A program made the position numbers and the translations under genes. A stretch of 64,000 nucleotides of DNA from positions 498,115-562,114 of the forward strand of contig NZ_FRBQ01000001.1 of the NCBI RefSeq assembly GCF_900142655.1, read 5' to 3'. Shown here in pieces: positions 55,830-64,000 of this stretch (position 1 is its first letter; every line of letters starts with the position of its first letter). This stretch comes from Phytopseudomonas punonensis. GTDB taxonomy: Bacteria > Pseudomonadota > Gammaproteobacteria > Pseudomonadales > Pseudomonadaceae. The notes beneath the pieces were generated by a model. It was not told the origin of the DNA, did not search any database, and saw only the letters and a program-made list of their open reading frames with translations.

Positions 55830-57220
55830 GCTTTCTCCAGAGTCAGGCCGCCGGTAGGCGTAACGACCGGCTTGCTAGCGGGCGTGTCGAGCATGCTGCG
55901 CGGGATGGCCATGATCAGCCCACCGCTGACGAACAGGCAGCCGGCCAATACGTAGGTGCCGTTGTTTATGTCGCCGGTCATGGTTTCTGCCATGGCGGTG
56001 ATCATCGAGCCGGTGAAGCCGGACAGGTTGCCGAAAGAGTTGATGATACCGATGCCGGCCGCCGCGGCGATGCCGGACAGCACGGTGCCGGGCAGCGTCC
56101 AGTAGATCGGCATCAGGCTGAGGATGCCCGAGGCGGCAACGCTCAGGAACAGCACAGAGAGCACGATGTCATGGGCGAAGTAGGCGCTGAGCATCAGGCC
56201 GACACCGCCGATGAAGGCCGGAATCGCAGCATGCAGGCGACGCTCGCCAGTGCGGTTGGAATGGCGGGCGTTGAGCAGCATCGCCACGGCGGCCACGCCG
56301 TAAGGAATGGCGGTCAGCAGGCCGATGTGCAGGCTGCTGGTGATACCGGCGCTCTTAATGATCGACGGCATCCAGAACGCCAGGCCGTAGAAGCCGGTGT
56401 TGAAGGTCAACAGGATCAGCACCAGCAGCCATACGCGCGGGTTGAGGAAGGCTTCACTGAGGCGCGATGCCTTACCGGTGTTGTCCTGCTGCAGGTTGGC
56501 CTTGAGCATGGCTTTCTCGGCGGCGGACAGCCACTTGGCCTTATCGATGTTGTCGCACAGGCAGACGATCACCACGACGGCCATGACGATCGACGGCAGG
56601 CCTTCGATAAGCAGCATCCACTGCCAGCCGGACAGCCCGTGTACGCCCTGCATCGCGGTCATCAGCCAGCCAGAGAGCATGCCACCCAGCACCAGGCTGA
56701 TCGGCAGCGCCAGCAGGAAGCCGGACATCACGCGGCTCTGCCGGTGGGTGGGGAACCAGTAGTTGAGGTACAGAATCACGCCTGGGAAAAAGCCGGCTTC
56801 GCAGATGCCGAGCAGGAAACGCAGGCTATAGAACATGGTGCTCGACTGGATGCCGAAGAACTGCGCCAGCGGCACGGTGAAGGCCACGGCCATCGACACC
56901 AGCGCCCAGGTCAGCATGATGCGGGCGATCCAGAAGCGCGCGCCGAGGCGGTGCAGCAACAGGTTGCTCGGCACCTCGAACAGGAAGTAGCCCCAGAAGA
57001 ACATGCTCGCGCCGAGGGCGTAGACGGTGTTGCTGAACTGCAGGTCTTCGAGCATATCCAGCTTGGCGAAGCCGATATTCACGCGGTCCAGGTAGGCCGC
57101 CATGTAGCACAGCAGCAGAATGGGCAGGATACGCAGAATGACCTTGCGGTAGGTGCGATCCTCGAAGGCACTGTCGTGGTCGCGTGCTGGCGCGGCCGAT
57201 GGCTCGGTACGTGGTTGCAT
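55826..57220 (-). CDS. MFS transporter, anion:cation symporter family (sugar-acid uptake)
   Basis: 464 aa from ATG 57220, with AAGGG upstream; the frame continues to 57247. Twelve membrane helices are evident, first ILPILLLCYMAAYLDRVNIGFAKLDM (the DRxNIGFA motif of this family). It resembles hexuronate/galactonate/tartrate carriers. It is first of the MFS-SDR-FAH operon and probably imports the aldonate that the cluster degrades. Confidence 0.87.
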   Translation of the reverse strand: MQPRTEPSAAPARDHDSAFEDRTYRKVILRILPILLLCYMAAYLDRVNIGFAKLDMLEDLQFSNTVYALGASMFFWGYFLFEVPSNLLLHRLGARFWIARIMLTWALVSMAVAFTVPLAQFFGIQSSTMFYSLRFLLGICEAGFFPGVILYLNYWFPTHRQSRVMSGFLLALPISLVLGGMLSGWLMTAMQGVHGLSGWQWMLLIEGLPSIVMAVVVIVCLCDNIDKAKWLSAAEKAMLKANLQQDNTGKASRLSEAFLNPRVWLLVLILLTFNTGFYGLAFWMPSIIKSAGITSSLHIGLLTAIPYGVAAVAMLLNARHSNRTGERRLHAAIPAFIGGVGLMLSAYFAHDIVLSVLFLSVAASGILSLMPIYWTLPGTVLSGIAAAAGIGIINSFGNLSGFTGSMITAMAETMTGDINNGTYVLAGCLFVSGGLIMAIPRSMLDTPASKPVVTPTGGLTLEKA

Positions 57221-57474
57221 GGTGATGACCCTTGGGCATGCGCGCATGCCTGATTGTTTTTATTGAAATGGGCTTCGCCGGCGGCGCCGGGCGACACTGC
57301 AGTTACAGCGGTGAGGCTCCCTGATGGTGAATGGGCCGCCGGGCAGCTGGCGCAATGCGTTGGGGAACAGCGCCGGGCCGGGCTCGACGGCCGGGCGCAT
57401 GCCGGACCGCCGTGGCGATGGCCGGTAATCTATGCCGCGGACCGATTCAATCCCAATGGCATTTACTGATTAAT

Positions 57475-57493
57475 CGATAACGTTGCGTTATCG
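57475..57493. promoter_or_regulatory. ATAAC-N5-GTTAT site upstream of MFS operon
   Basis: CGATAAC (57475-57481) and GTTATCG (57487-57493) are perfect inverse copies around GTTGC, with outer CTGATT/AATCAG words as well. It lies just after the LysR gene end and 255 bp before the MFS start. The same ATAAC-N5-GTTAT is found at 58457-58471. It could alternatively be a weak LysR gene terminator. Confidence 0.6.
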
Positions 57494-57495
57494 AA

Positions 57496-58437
57496 TCAGT
57501 CGCGCTCGCGCTGCGCATTGGCGAGCAGGATGTCGGCGAACTCCCGAGCCGGGCCCAGCAGCTGATCGCCCTTGCGGGTGAGAATCCCGTAGTCCTGGGG
57601 CATCAGGTAGAACGGTGTGTCGAGCTTCTTGAGCAGGCCACTGCCCAGGTGCTCCAGCACCATGGCTTCGGGCAGCATGCCGATCATCGGGCCGCCCTGC
57701 AGGACCTTGAGGAAGGTCTGCATGGAGATGGTTTCGATGGTGTTGCGCGGCACCTCCACCCTGGCCTTGGCGAACACTTCTTCCATGCGCCCACGGATCG
57801 GCGTGCCCTTGGGATAGAGAATCCACGGCCAGGTCACCAGTTGCTCCAGGGTCATCGGCCCGGCTTCGCACAGCGGATGGCGGCTGTTGACCACGATGCA
57901 GAACGGCTCCGGCGCCAGGGGCTGAAAATCGTAGCGCTGCTGCTGGCTTTGCTCGGTGAAACGGCCGATGGCCAGATCCAGATTGCGCTCCTCCAACATT
58001 TTCATCAGGTGATCGCTGGTTTGCTCGACCACCTCGATGGCCAAGAGCGGCCAGCGCTGCTTGATCTGCACGATGGCCTCGGGCAGGGCCACCGCCGTGG
58101 CGGCGAAGATGCCGCCGACTTTCAGATGACCATGGCCGCCAGCGCTGAGGTTGTTGATCTGTTCGACGAAGGTGCGTGCGTCGTTCAATGCCAGGTGCGC
58201 GTAGCGCAGCACCTGGGCGCCCAGCGGCGTGGGCTGCATGCTGCGCGGCAGGCGCTCAAACACGGCAAAGCCGAGCAGGCTCTCGATCTCCTTGAGCATC
58301 TTGCTCAGCGCCGGCTGGCTGAGGTTCATCTGCTGCGCCGCCAGGTGCATGTTGCGGGTGCGGCCCAAGGTGTCGAGGAGCGTCAGGTGGCGGAATTTTA
58401 GCCAGTTGCAAAAGCTCGAGAACGACAGATCCGACAT
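57496..58437 (-). CDS. LysR-family regulator (GbpR-like)
   Basis: 313 aa. HTH at about 15-75 (FRHLTLLDTLGRTRNMHLAAQQMNLSQPALSKMLKEIESLLGFAVFERL), then an effector domain. The long N-terminal lead before the HTH and the composition resemble GbpR-type regulators of sugar-binding and sugar-acid genes. It is divergent from the XylX-like gene with a palindrome only 20 bp from its own start, so autoregulation and activation of both flanking operons are likely. Confidence 0.88.
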   Translation of the reverse strand: MSDLSFSSFCNWLKFRHLTLLDTLGRTRNMHLAAQQMNLSQPALSKMLKEIESLLGFAVFERLPRSMQPTPLGAQVLRYAHLALNDARTFVEQINNLSAGGHGHLKVGGIFAATAVALPEAIVQIKQRWPLLAIEVVEQTSDHLMKMLEERNLDLAIGRFTEQSQQQRYDFQPLAPEPFCIVVNSRHPLCEAGPMTLEQLVTWPWILYPKGTPIRGRMEEVFAKARVEVPRNTIETISMQTFLKVLQGGPMIGMLPEAMVLEHLGSGLLKKLDTPFYLMPQDYGILTRKGDQLLGPAREFADILLANAQRERD

Positions 58438-58456
58438 GGGCAGCTCCAGGCATTCA

Positions 58457-58471
58457 ATAACGGCAGGTTAT
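58457..58471. promoter_or_regulatory. ATAAC-N5-GTTAT site in LysR/XylX-like divergent promoter
   Basis: ATAAC (58457-58461), GGCAG, GTTAT (58467-58471), with A/T extension on each side. It lies 20 bp upstream of the LysR ATG and 82 bp upstream of the XylX-like ATG. It has the same core and spacer length as at 57477-57491. Confidence 0.65.
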
Positions 58472-58552
58472 TGATAATTGAAAATATGCCATTGGAGTTT
58501 ATCCACACCGCCGCCTAGCGTGCAGCTTTCACGTACTCCGGGATTCATCGCC

Positions 58553-59731
58553 ATGTCGATCCGTCTTACCCCCGAAAACACCCTGCCCGCCGACGCGGCC
58601 ACGGCCACACTGATCGGCCGCGCCTGGGTTCCCGGCGCCATCGCCGGCCCTTCGCCGATCGTGCTGCGCGCCGACGGCGTGTTCGACCTGTCGGCGCGCT
58701 TCGCCACCCTCAGCCAGCTGCTGGAGGTCGATGATCCGCTGCGGGCCGTGCGCGACACACCCGGCTCCTTCGTCTCCAGCATCGAGGCGCTGCTGGCCAA
58801 CACCGGCACCCACGTCGACGCGAGCCAGCCTTACCTGCTGGCGCCCGCCGACCTGCAGGTGATCAAGGCCGCCGGGGTGACCTTCGCCGCCAGCATGATC
58901 GAGCGGGTGATCGAGGAAAAAGCCGCCGGCGACGCCGCCAAGGCGCAGAGCGTACGGGCCATCGTGCGCGAGGCCATCGGCGACAACCTGCGCGCCGTGC
59001 AACCCGGCTCGCCCCAGGCGATGCGCCTCAAGGAACTGCTGATCGAACAGAACATGTGGTCGCAATATTTGGAGGTCGGCATCGGCCCGGATGCGGAGAT
59101 TTTCACCAAGGCGCCGATTCTGGCTGCGGTGGGCAGCGCCAGCGAGATCGGCATCCACCCGATTTCGCAGTGGAACAACCCGGAGCCGGAAGTGGTGCTG
59201 GCGGTCAACAGCCGCGGGCAGATCCATGGCGCGACCCTGGGCAACGACGTCAACCTGCGCGACATTGAAGGCCGCAGCGCCCTCTTGCTCAGCAAGGCCA
59301 AGGACAACAACGCCTCCTGTGCCATCGGCCCGTTCATTCGCCTGTTCGACGAGCACTTCGACCTCGACGCCGTGCGCAACTGCGTGGTCGAGCTGCAGAT
59401 TGAAGGCACCGACGGCTACAAGCTCAAGGGCTCCAGCTCGATGGACCAGATCAGCCGCGACCCGCAGAACCTGGCGAGCCAGACGCTCAATGCCTCGCAC
59501 CAGTACCCGGACGGTTTCCTGCTGTTTCTCGGCACCCTGTTCGCCCCCACCGAGGATCGCGATCACCCCGGCAGTGGCTTTACCCACAAGATCGGCGACC
59601 GCGTGAGCATCAGCAGCCCGCGCCTCGGCGCCCTGCACAACAGGGTGACCACCAGCGACAAGGCCGCTCCGTGGACCTTTGGCGTGACCGCGCTGATCAA
59701 GAACCTCAGCGCCCGCGGCCTGCTGGGCTAA
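58553..59731 (+). CDS. FAH-superfamily 2-keto-3-deoxy-pentonate dehydratase (XylX-like)
   Basis: 392 aa from ATG 58553; a longer frame to 58478 reaches into the promoter. Length and domain order match XylX/KdxD dehydratases of the Weimberg pathway rather than short FAH hydrolases: MWSQYLEVGIGPDAEIFTKAPILAAVGSA, NPEPEVVLAVNSRGQIHGATLGNDVNLRDIEGRSALLLSKAKDNNASCAIGPF, GSSSMDQISRDP. It would turn a 2-keto-3-deoxy pentonate into 2-oxoglutarate semialdehyde. It is followed 65 bp later by the aldonate dehydratase gene. Confidence 0.82.
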   Translation: MSIRLTPENTLPADAATATLIGRAWVPGAIAGPSPIVLRADGVFDLSARFATLSQLLEVDDPLRAVRDTPGSFVSSIEALLANTGTHVDASQPYLLAPADLQVIKAAGVTFAASMIERVIEEKAAGDAAKAQSVRAIVREAIGDNLRAVQPGSPQAMRLKELLIEQNMWSQYLEVGIGPDAEIFTKAPILAAVGSASEIGIHPISQWNNPEPEVVLAVNSRGQIHGATLGNDVNLRDIEGRSALLLSKAKDNNASCAIGPFIRLFDEHFDLDAVRNCVVELQIEGTDGYKLKGSSSMDQISRDPQNLASQTLNASHQYPDGFLLFLGTLFAPTEDRDHPGSGFTHKIGDRVSISSPRLGALHNRVTTSDKAAPWTFGVTALIKNLSARGLLG

Positions 59732-59796
59732 GCGTCGCTCTCTGAGCTGACAGCCCCAGCGCCACGCGACTCATTCAAGAACAAGAGAAACCCATC

Positions 59797-61581
59797 ATGA
59801 CCGACCCCAAACGCCCGCTGCGCAGCCAGCAGTGGTTCGATGATCCCGACCACGCCGACATGACCGCCATCTACGTCGAGCGCTACATGAACTACGGGCT
59901 GACCCGCGCCGAGCTGCAGTCGGGCCGGCCGATCATCGGCATCGCCCAGACCGGCAGCGACCTGACACCCTGCAACCGCCACCACATCGAGCTGGCCCAG
60001 CGGGTCAAGGCCGGCATCCGCGATGCCGGCGGCATTCCCATGGAATTCCCGGTGCACCCGATCGCCGAGCAAAGCCGCCGGCCCACCGCTGCGCTGGATC
60101 GCAACCTGGCTTACCTGGGCCTGGTGGAAATTCTGCATGGCTACCCGCTCGACGGCGTGGTGCTGACCACCGGCTGCGACAAGACCACCCCCGCCTGCCT
60201 GATGGCCGCCGCCACCACCGACCTGCCGGCCATCGTGCTGTCCGGCGGGCCGATGCTCGACGGCCACCACAAGGGCGAACTGATCGGCTCGGGCACCGTG
60301 CTCTGGCATGCACGCAAGCTGATGGCCGCCGGCGAGATCGACTACGAAGGCTTCATGGAAATGACCACCGCCGCCTCGCCGTCGGTGGGCCACTGCAACA
60401 CCATGGGCACGGCCCTGTCGATGAACGCCCTGGCCGAAGCGCTGGGCATGTCGCTGACCGGCTGCGCCAGCATCCCCGCGCCCTACCGCGAGCGCGGGCA
60501 GATGGCCTACGCCACCGGCAAACGCATCTGCGAGCTGGTGATGCAGGACGTGCGCCCCTCGCAGATCATGACCCGCCCAGCGTTCGAGAACGCCATCGCC
60601 GTGGCCTCGGCACTCGGCGCGTCGAGCAACTGCCCGCCGCACCTGATCGCCATCGCCCGGCACATGGGCATCGAGCTGAGCCTCGAAGACTGGCAGCGCA
60701 TCGGCGAGAGCGTGCCGCTGCTGGTCAACTGCATGCCGGCCGGCAAGTACCTGGGTGAAGGCTTCCACCACGCGGGTGGCGTGCCGGCGGTGATGCACGA
60801 ACTGCAGAAAGCCGGGCGCCTGCACGAAGACTGCATGACGGTCAGCGGCCGGCGCATCGGTGAGATCGTTGCCGACAAGGTGACCGGCAACCGCGAGGTG
60901 ATCCTGCCCTATGACGAACCGCTCAAGCACAGCGCGGGCTTCATCGTGCTCAGCGGCAACTTCTTCGATAGCGCGATCATGAAGATGTCGGTGGTCGGCG
61001 AAGCCTTCCGCAAGACCTACCTGTCCGAGCCGGGCAAGGAGAACAGCTTCGAGGCGCGGGCCATCGTGTTCGAGGGCCCCGAGGACTACCACGCCCGCAT
61101 CAACGACCCGTCGCTGGATATCGACGAGCGCTGCATTCTGGTGGTACGTGGCGCCGGGCCGGTGGGTTATCCGGGCAGCGCCGAAGTGGTCAACATGGAC
61201 CCGCCGGCAGCGCTGATTAAACAGGGCGTGACCTCGCTGCCATGCCTGGGCGACGGCCGGCAGAGCGGCACCTCGGCCAGTCCGTCGATCCTCAACATGT
61301 CGCCGGAAGCGGCGGTGGGCGGCGGCCTGGCGCTGCTGCAGACCAACGACGTGCTGCGCGTCGACCTCAACGCCCGCTCGGTGAACCTGCTGATCGACGA
61401 CGAGGAGATGCAGCGTCGTCGCGCCGCCTGGAAGCCGAGCTACCCGGCCTCGCAAACACCGTGGCAGGAGCTGTATCGCCAGCTGGTCGGCCAGCTCTCC
61501 ACCGGCGGCTGTCTGGAGCCGGCCACCCTGCACATGCGCATCATCGCGCGCAGCGGCGGCATGCCGCGTCACTCGCACTGA
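59797..61581 (+). CDS. IlvD/Edd-family aldonate dehydratase (XylD-like)
   Basis: 594 aa, the XylD/arabinonate dehydratase length. Cys residues for the 2Fe-2S cluster and Mg site are present: DLTPCNRHH, TTGCDKTTPACLMAA, PSVGHCNTMGTA, and SGTSASPSILNMSPEAAVGGGLALL near the end. It dehydrates an aldonate (xylonate-like or another C5/C6 acid) to the 2-keto-3-deoxy acid. No sugar dehydrogenase, lactonase or semialdehyde dehydrogenase gene is nearby, so the cell likely takes up the acid itself and finishes the route with genes elsewhere. Confidence 0.88.
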   Translation: MTDPKRPLRSQQWFDDPDHADMTAIYVERYMNYGLTRAELQSGRPIIGIAQTGSDLTPCNRHHIELAQRVKAGIRDAGGIPMEFPVHPIAEQSRRPTAALDRNLAYLGLVEILHGYPLDGVVLTTGCDKTTPACLMAAATTDLPAIVLSGGPMLDGHHKGELIGSGTVLWHARKLMAAGEIDYEGFMEMTTAASPSVGHCNTMGTALSMNALAEALGMSLTGCASIPAPYRERGQMAYATGKRICELVMQDVRPSQIMTRPAFENAIAVASALGASSNCPPHLIAIARHMGIELSLEDWQRIGESVPLLVNCMPAGKYLGEGFHHAGGVPAVMHELQKAGRLHEDCMTVSGRRIGEIVADKVTGNREVILPYDEPLKHSAGFIVLSGNFFDSAIMKMSVVGEAFRKTYLSEPGKENSFEARAIVFEGPEDYHARINDPSLDIDERCILVVRGAGPVGYPGSAEVVNMDPPAALIKQGVTSLPCLGDGRQSGTSASPSILNMSPEAAVGGGLALLQTNDVLRVDLNARSVNLLIDDEEMQRRRAAWKPSYPASQTPWQELYRQLVGQLSTGGCLEPATLHMRIIARSGGMPRHSH

Positions 61582-61587
61582 TGCAAA

Positions 61588-61620
61588 ACAGCCCGCGGCA
61601 GCAGGGCTGCAGCGGGCTGT
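61588..61620 (+). terminator. Hairpin after XylD-like gene
   Basis: ACAGCCCGC (61588-61596) and GCGGGCTGT (61612-61620) form a 9-bp stem with an inner GCAGC/GCTGC pairing. It starts 6 bp after the stop. The T-tail is weak. Confidence 0.6.
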
Positions 61621-61641
61621 CTGGCCTTCGCCCAGGAGGCA

Positions 61642-61845
61642 TCAGCCGTCGAGAAAGCCGTCATCCTTGAGCTTGCGGTCGGCGCAGTAGCTGCGCACGG
61701 CCATCAGCACCAGCAGCAGGATGCCCGCGGTGAGGGTCACCTTGAGAAAGTGCTCACTCGACAGCACGTCAGCCCACAGCTGCACGATTGCCAGCAACGA
61801 CCAGCCGATGAAAATCAGCAGCGCACCGACACCGGCGAATCTCAT
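61642..61845 (-). CDS. Small two-helix membrane protein
   Basis: 67 aa from ATG 61845, overlapping the preceding gene's stop (ATGA); the open frame runs upstream to 61887 but within that gene. Two membrane helices: FAGVGALLIFIGWSLLAIVQLW and LTAGILLLVLMAVRSYC, with a charged C-tail (DRKLKDDGFLDG). The family is unknown. The coupling to the DUF4177 gene suggests the products act together. Confidence 0.65.
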   Translation of the reverse strand: MRFAGVGALLIFIGWSLLAIVQLWADVLSSEHFLKVTLTAGILLLVLMAVRSYCADRKLKDDGFLDG

Positions 61846-62054
61846 ACGTCCTTTTCCATCACAACCACGTAGGCCTCGCGGCGCCACAGCAGCAACATGC
61901 GGCGGATGTCCTTTTCCATGGTCACCACGCGCCAGCCTTCGCGGGCGTTGCGGTTGAGGAATTCGGTGAAACGCAGCGGGTTGACCTTGGAGGCGCCAAG
62001 CACCAGCGAACCCAGCATGCCTTCCTGATAGATGACGACCTTGTACTCTTTCAT
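61842..62054 (-). CDS. DUF4177 family small protein
   Basis: 70 aa from ATG 62054, with AAGGGAAGC upstream. MKEYKVVIYQEGMLGSLVLGASKVNPLRFTEFLNRNAREGWRVVTMEKDI is the DUF4177 pattern (N-terminal strand, then LNxxGxEGWRVV). It is cytoplasmic, with unknown function. It is upstream of and coupled to the membrane protein gene. Confidence 0.8.
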   Translation of the reverse strand: MKEYKVVIYQEGMLGSLVLGASKVNPLRFTEFLNRNAREGWRVVTMEKDIRRMLLLWRREAYVVVMEKDV

Positions 62055-62085
62055 CTGCTTCCCTTGCCTATGAACGATGGCTATT

Positions 62086-62114
62086 AAAAAGGGGCGCACT
62101 CGATGAGTGCCCCC
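62086..62114 (-). terminator. Terminator of amino-acid permease gene
   Basis: GGGGCGCACTC (62091-62101) pairs with GAGTGCCCCC (62105-62114) with one bulge, followed on the minus strand by TTTTTAATAG. It lies 26 bp after the permease stop. Confidence 0.88.
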
Positions 62115-62139
62115 CTCGTGGCCGATCATACCTGAACGA

Positions 62140-63552
62140 TCAGCGCGCGAGATTCCTCGCTGCACGCTTGTGAACCAGCACACCCAGCGCCACCACCACG
62201 GCCGCAGCCGCGCCGGTGGAGATGACCAGCACCTGATACTCCTCGACGAACGCCATGGTCACCAGGGAGCCAACGATGAACAGGATCACCAGGTAGGTCA
62301 GCCAGGGGAACAGCCACATTTTCAGGCGGATGTCCTGGCTCTCGGCTTCCAGCTTGCGGCGCATCCGCAGTTGCGAGAAGGCGATCACCAGGTACACCAA
62401 GAGGGCGATCATGCCGGTGGTGTTCATCAGGGTGTCGAGCACGTCTTTCGGGCGCAGGGTTTCGTTGAAGTTGATCAGCGCCACGAACACCGCCACCGAG
62501 CACGAGGCGATGATCGCGAACACCGGTACGCCGGTACCCGAACGGGTGATCTTCAGGAAGCGCGGTGCATCACCACGGGTGGACAGCGAGAACAGCATGC
62601 GCGAGGCGGTGTAGTGCGCCGAGATCATGCAGCTGCTCACCGAGGTCAGCACCACGAAGTTCATCACCAGTTCGGCGTACGGAATGCCCAGCAGCTCCAG
62701 GGTACGGCGGTAGGAGCCGTAACCGGACTGCGCCATCTGCGGGTCGTTCCAGGGCACCAGGCAGACGATCAGGAAGATCGAGCCGATATAGAACAGGCAC
62801 ACGCGCCAGACCACCGAGTTGGTTGCCTTGACGATCTGGTTGGCCGGATCCTTGGCTTCCGATGCGGCGATGGTGACGATCTCGGCGCCGAGGAAGGCGA
62901 ACATCACGCCGAGAATGGCCACCACCACGGACTCGATGCCGTTGGGCATGAAGCCCTGGGCGGTCAGGTTGCTGAAGCCGCGTACCTCGCCGGTCGGCCA
63001 CAGACTGAGCACCGCCAGGCTGCACACCGCCAGGAAGCAGATAATCGCCACCACCTTGATCAGCGCGAACCAGAACTCGAATTCGCCGTAGTGTTTGACG
63101 TTGAAGAAGTTGATGCTGATCAGCACCAGGGTGGCCGCCAGCACGAAGACGTTGACGCTAATCTCCGGGAACCAGCCGTTGAGAATGGTGCCCGCCACGT
63201 AGGCTTCCCAGGCCATCAGGATGACCCAGAACCACCAGTACAACCAACCGATGGTGAAGCCGGCCCAGCGGCCGATGGCGCGCTCGGCGTAGGTGGAAAA
63301 CGAGCCGGTGTCCGGCGAGGACGTGGCCATCTCACCGAGCATGCGCATGATCAGCACCACCAGGATGCCGCCTGCCAGATAGGCCAGTACCGCTGCCGGC
63401 CCCGCGCTGTGGATCACGCTGCCGGAGCCGACGAACAATGCCCCGCCGATCACGCCGGCGATGGACATCATGGTGAGGTGCCGGGGCTTCAATGACGCAC
63501 TGAGCTTGCTCTCAGGCTCCTGCTTTGCCTGTTCGGCTGATACCGCATCCAT
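62140..63552 (-). CDS. APC-family amino-acid permease (GabP/AAT type)
   Basis: 470 aa from ATG 63552 (GAGGTAG upstream); the open frame to 63717 has no family similarity. Twelve membrane helices. N-terminal motif SLKPRHLTMMSIAGVIGGALFVGSGSVIHSAGPAAVLAYLAGG is typical of the amino-acid transporter (AAT) group, close to GABA permeases, as is AFLGAEIVTIAASEAKDPANQI. The substrate is not determined; GABA or another amino acid is likely. It has its own terminator, so it is monocistronic. Confidence 0.9.
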   Translation of the reverse strand: MDAVSAEQAKQEPESKLSASLKPRHLTMMSIAGVIGGALFVGSGSVIHSAGPAAVLAYLAGGILVVLIMRMLGEMATSSPDTGSFSTYAERAIGRWAGFTIGWLYWWFWVILMAWEAYVAGTILNGWFPEISVNVFVLAATLVLISINFFNVKHYGEFEFWFALIKVVAIICFLAVCSLAVLSLWPTGEVRGFSNLTAQGFMPNGIESVVVAILGVMFAFLGAEIVTIAASEAKDPANQIVKATNSVVWRVCLFYIGSIFLIVCLVPWNDPQMAQSGYGSYRRTLELLGIPYAELVMNFVVLTSVSSCMISAHYTASRMLFSLSTRGDAPRFLKITRSGTGVPVFAIIASCSVAVFVALINFNETLRPKDVLDTLMNTTGMIALLVYLVIAFSQLRMRRKLEAESQDIRLKMWLFPWLTYLVILFIVGSLVTMAFVEEYQVLVISTGAAAAVVVALGVLVHKRAARNLAR

Positions 63553-64000
63553 AGAAGGACTACCTCTTATTGATTTTGCTGGAAACAGTTGAAGCCAGGC
63601 CGCAGCCCATACCGCCAGGCGGCGCGCCAGCAGGCTTCGCTGCGTGATCGCATTCCATGTGAGCGTTTCCGGATCCGGCGAACCGGTTTCGGGAGACAGT
63701 TCCTTGCCGAAATCCATCCGGTTGAAGCAGAGAAAGCTCCGTCATCACCCTGACTGCCGAGCCATTTACCGCAGCGGTGCTGCCTGAAAAAACGCCGGCG
63801 CACCAATTTGAATGTTCGTTTTACTCCACAACTCGCTCGAAACCAGGCCCTTTTCAGCTCGACTTTCGCCGCTGAAACCAGCGCCACCAGCAGGTGACAA
63901 TCCCTTTAGAGACAGCCACTAAGGCGATTAAATCCGCCCTCGCCCAGGCGAATGAAACCCGTTCGTTAAATTCAACGGGGCCGGATGGTAACGGAAAATT
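63553..64000. other. Upstream region of permease, no gene seen
   Basis: About 450 bp at the window edge. A 106-codon frame on the minus strand (63567-63887) is rich in Arg and Trp and lacks any domain, so it is considered noise. The region should contain the permease promoter; no confident site is visible. Confidence 0.5.

Noticed and set aside
59728-61578. 616-codon minus-strand frame over the XylD-like gene
   Set aside because: Shadow frame; the sense strand encodes an intact IlvD/Edd dehydratase.
63567-63887. 106-codon minus-strand frame upstream of the permease
   Set aside because: Arg/Trp-rich, no domain, no ribosome-binding site; composition of random high-GC sequence.

Overview
The window is a piece of a high-GC Pseudomonas-type gammaproteobacterial chromosome. 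This rests on the gene content and order: an mdpA-psdR-dppA-dppBCDF block, a piu iron block, gdhA, an rtc RNA-repair block, ettA, and a morA-glyA pair. From memory these resemble the corresponding P. aeruginosa neighbourhoods; no alignment was run. Short dispersed inverted repeats typical of Pseudomonas intergenic DNA recur between operons.

Layout. 1-9.8 kb: dipeptide uptake and hydrolysis: an M24 peptidase cut by the window edge, a divergent XRE-cupin repressor, two binding proteins and a complete permease/ATPase set. 9.8-17.6 kb: iron acquisition on the minus strand (PiuC-type dioxygenase, an FMN hydroxy-acid oxidase, TonB receptor, flavodoxin-type reductase) with Fur-like sites. 17.8-25.4 kb: gdhA, then sigma54 regulator rtcR divergent from an operon of zinc-ribbon protein, rtcB, an unknown protein, a RlaP-like nucleotidyltransferase and rtcA. 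25.7-33.3 kb: ettA, a large PAS-GGDEF-EAL protein (MorA-like) and glyA. 33.5-38.1 kb: a lipoprotein, a hybrid histidine kinase convergent with a NarL-type regulator, a frameshifted HTH pseudogene and a second histidine kinase.

38.46-45.87 kb is the most accessory part. It lies between a 3' half of a CAT-anticodon tRNA (38459-38504) and an intact tRNA of the same kind (45794-45870), the arrangement left by integration at a tRNA 3' end, although the two T arms differ. It holds an AT-rich two-gene nuclease/SMC-like ATPase unit resembling Lamassu-type anti-phage defence, a NERD nuclease-like protein, a Fic protein and a HipA/HipB pair in reversed order. The Fic and HipA genes each sit behind tandem palindromic operators. 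No integrase is visible.

45.9-64 kb is metabolic: a dCACHE-like diguanylate cyclase; a four-gene operon (flavin monooxygenase, RidA, DUF1028, ArgE-type amidohydrolase) with a LysR regulator and an orphan polyamine-type binding protein; then a sugar-acid catabolic cluster (MFS carrier, SDR dehydrogenase, FAH-type hydrolase, LysR regulator, XylX-like and XylD-like dehydratases) whose regulator probably binds ATAAC-N5-GTTAT sites found at two places. The window ends with a DUF4177/membrane-protein pair and an amino-acid permease.

Family assignments come from reading translated sequence and motifs only; no database search was possible.
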